In this document: in pieces, positions 5,942 through 7,062 of the stretch | Layout: every line of letters begins with the position of its first letter | How positions within the stretch are numbered: position 1 is the first letter of the stretch | Assembly: GCA_002353975.1 (NCBI GenBank) | Contig: DEKQ01000108.1 | Location: 4,831-11,892 of the forward strand | Length of the DNA: 7,062 nt | Direction of reading: 5' to 3' | Origin: Prevotellaceae bacterium UBA2718 | GTDB taxonomy: Bacteria > Bacteroidota > Bacteroidia > Bacteroidales > Bacteroidaceae | Translations under genes and position numbers: made by a program | Notes under the pieces: model-generated | Databases searched by the model: none | What the model was told of the DNA's origin: nothing | Seen by the model: the letters and a program-made list of their open reading frames with translations, nothing else

Positions 5942-6997
5942 TTGCTCTACCCCCTGTTATTTGATACAAACCTCCACACCCTCGTGTGGGGAACGGAGCG
6001 TTGGGAGGCATCCACGGTGCCTTCCAGCGTTTCCGTTATCTCCAATGGCCCCCTGGCTGGCAAAGACCTTGCAAGCGTCATAGCTCAGGAGGGAGCAGCT
6101 ATCCTTGGAGAAGCCGTTTGCAAAGAGTATGGCGGTAAGATGCCACTTTTTGTAAAGTTCATACAGGCCAATCGCGACCTTTCCATACAGGTTCACCCCA
6201 ACGATGCCCTTGCGGCTGAGCGCCATAACACGTTTGGCAAGACGGAGATGTGGTACATCATAGATGCAGAGCCGGGAGCCACGCTCTTCTCCGGTTTCAG
6301 CCACCACATATCCAAAGAAGAGTATTGCCAGCGGGTTAAAGACGGTACCATCTGCGATGTCCTCGCACGCCATGAGGTGCATCCGGGCGATGTGTTCTAC
6401 ATTCCCGCAGGCAGGGTGCACGCCATAGGTGGGGGCATCACGCTTGCTGAGGTGCAGCAGACAAGCGACGTGACATATCGCATCTTCGATTATAACCGTC
6501 CCGGCTTAGATGGTAAGCCCCGTCAGCTGCATACGGAGCTGGCGCTCGACGCCATAGATTTCTCAGTCTCTCCACACTATAAGACATACTATGGCTCTAC
6601 GCTTAATCATGCAGCACGCGTGATAGACACGCCGTTCTTTGACGTGCGTATAATAGACCTGCACAGGCAATCATTCCTTAATTCCCAGTCAGGAAAACAC
6701 CTTAATGGAAGAAACACGACTTTCCATCGTAACCTCATCAAGTACGACTCCTTCGTCATCTCCGTATGCATCACCGGCAGTTGCCGTCTTATCATCCGTC
6801 CCAACGAAAACCTGCTCTCAGGACAGGATGAAATCTACCTGCGCGAAGGACATGCCTGCCTTATTCCCGCATGTCTTGCTGACTACGACCTCATCCCTTG
6901 CCATCCCAACACACGCATCCTTGAGACACACATCGACCGCAAAAATCGCTCCCTAACGGCAAAGGTCCTGAGGGCTCTGAAGATTCGGAAAAAATAA
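5942..6997 (+). CDS. manA: Mannose-6-phosphate isomerase, type I (class I PMI), divergent
   Basis: A zinc cupin enzyme interconverting mannose 6-phosphate and fructose 6-phosphate, linking mannose use or GDP-mannose synthesis to glycolysis. The 351 residues exceed the roughly 315-325 of short bacterial homologues. The active site is intact: LSIQVHPND with Q83 and H85, GKTEMWY with E102, AGRVHAIGGG with H160, and the conserved arginine region TYRIFDYNR (179-187). The likely start is TTG at 5942, giving MLYPLLFDTNLHTLVWG, which matches the family N-terminus. No ATG or GTG is available, because an in-frame stop lies at 5924-5926; ATT at 5939 is the only other candidate. Compared with remembered Bacteroidales ManA proteins, the segment between WG (16-17) and WEAS (21-24) is about 17 residues short. 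There is extra sequence at about 241-265 and a basic tail at 332-351. The second cupin (about 264-330, SFVISVCITGSCRLII...REGHACLIPA) is retained. The 2-nt spacing from the HIT gene suggests translational coupling. Confidence 0.9.
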   Translation: MLYPLLFDTNLHTLVWGTERWEASTVPSSVSVISNGPLAGKDLASVIAQEGAAILGEAVCKEYGGKMPLFVKFIQANRDLSIQVHPNDALAAERHNTFGKTEMWYIIDAEPGATLFSGFSHHISKEEYCQRVKDGTICDVLARHEVHPGDVFYIPAGRVHAIGGGITLAEVQQTSDVTYRIFDYNRPGLDGKPRQLHTELALDAIDFSVSPHYKTYYGSTLNHAARVIDTPFFDVRIIDLHRQSFLNSQSGKHLNGRNTTFHRNLIKYDSFVISVCITGSCRLIIRPNENLLSGQDEIYLREGHACLIPACLADYDLIPCHPNTRILETHIDRKNRSLTAKVLRALKIRKK

Positions 6998-7039
6998 GGA
7001 TGTATGCAGACGGGATTAGGCAGCCTGCCGTTAACATCC
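6998..7039 (+). other. Imperfect inverted repeat downstream of manA
   Basis: Directly after the manA stop codon, GGATGT (6998-7003) can pair with ACATCC (7034-7039), and inside it ACGG (7010-7013) with CCGT (7028-7031), giving a two-part stem interrupted by internal loops. A pyrimidine-rich CTCCCTCCTAT follows rather than a T-run, so calling it an intrinsic terminator is not justified. The remaining bases to 7062 show no gene start that I can support. Confidence 0.3.
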
Positions 7040-7062
7040 CTCCCTCCTATAGAGTGGAGAGA

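Noticed and set aside
5957..6421. Minus-strand open frame of about 154 codons inside manA
   Set aside because: It lies fully antisense to intact manA catalytic motifs and shows no recognisable domain.

Overview
The window is a compact stretch of bacterial chromosome, with all supported genes on the + strand. It most likely comes from a member of the order Bacteroidales, probably a Prevotella-like lineage. This is inferred from the RecA and ManA protein character, A-rich start regions with no Shine-Dalgarno sequence, a mid-range GC content judged by eye, and a polyamine dehydrogenase directly upstream of recA. No taxonomic search was run.

Layout. Positions 1-516 hold the 3' part of a saccharopine-dehydrogenase-family gene that best fits carboxynorspermidine/carboxyspermidine dehydrogenase. 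recA (571-1578) follows after 54 nt. pepT (1562-2701) overlaps the end of recA by 17 nt. A 127-nt gap carries a 46-bp sequence repeated twice in perfect tandem, each copy with a GC-rich hairpin. Next come a large CPA2-type cation:proton antiporter with C-terminal RCK_C domains (2829-5093), a short MerR-type regulator (5143-5490), a HIT-family nucleotide hydrolase/transferase (5514-5939) and a mannose-6-phosphate isomerase (5942-6997) that appears to start at TTG. The last 65 nt hold no gene, only a weak inverted repeat.

How the genes relate. Spacing suggests two transcriptional groups: dehydrogenase-recA-pepT, and antiporter-merR-HIT-manA (gaps of 49, 23 and 2 nt). The repeat-bearing gap separates them. 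The functions are mainly housekeeping: polyamine synthesis, recombination and repair, tripeptide breakdown, ion homeostasis, nucleotide hydrolysis and mannose metabolism. They do not form one pathway.

I found no defence system, mobile element, CRISPR array, RNA gene or obviously undescribed multi-gene system. The points most worth a second look are the tandem hairpin repeat, whose two stem differences both preserve pairing; the divergent manA (TTG start, shortened N-terminal segment, internal insertion and basic tail); the recA/pepT overlap; and the antiporter with RCK_C-like domains but no visible RCK_N nucleotide-binding domain.
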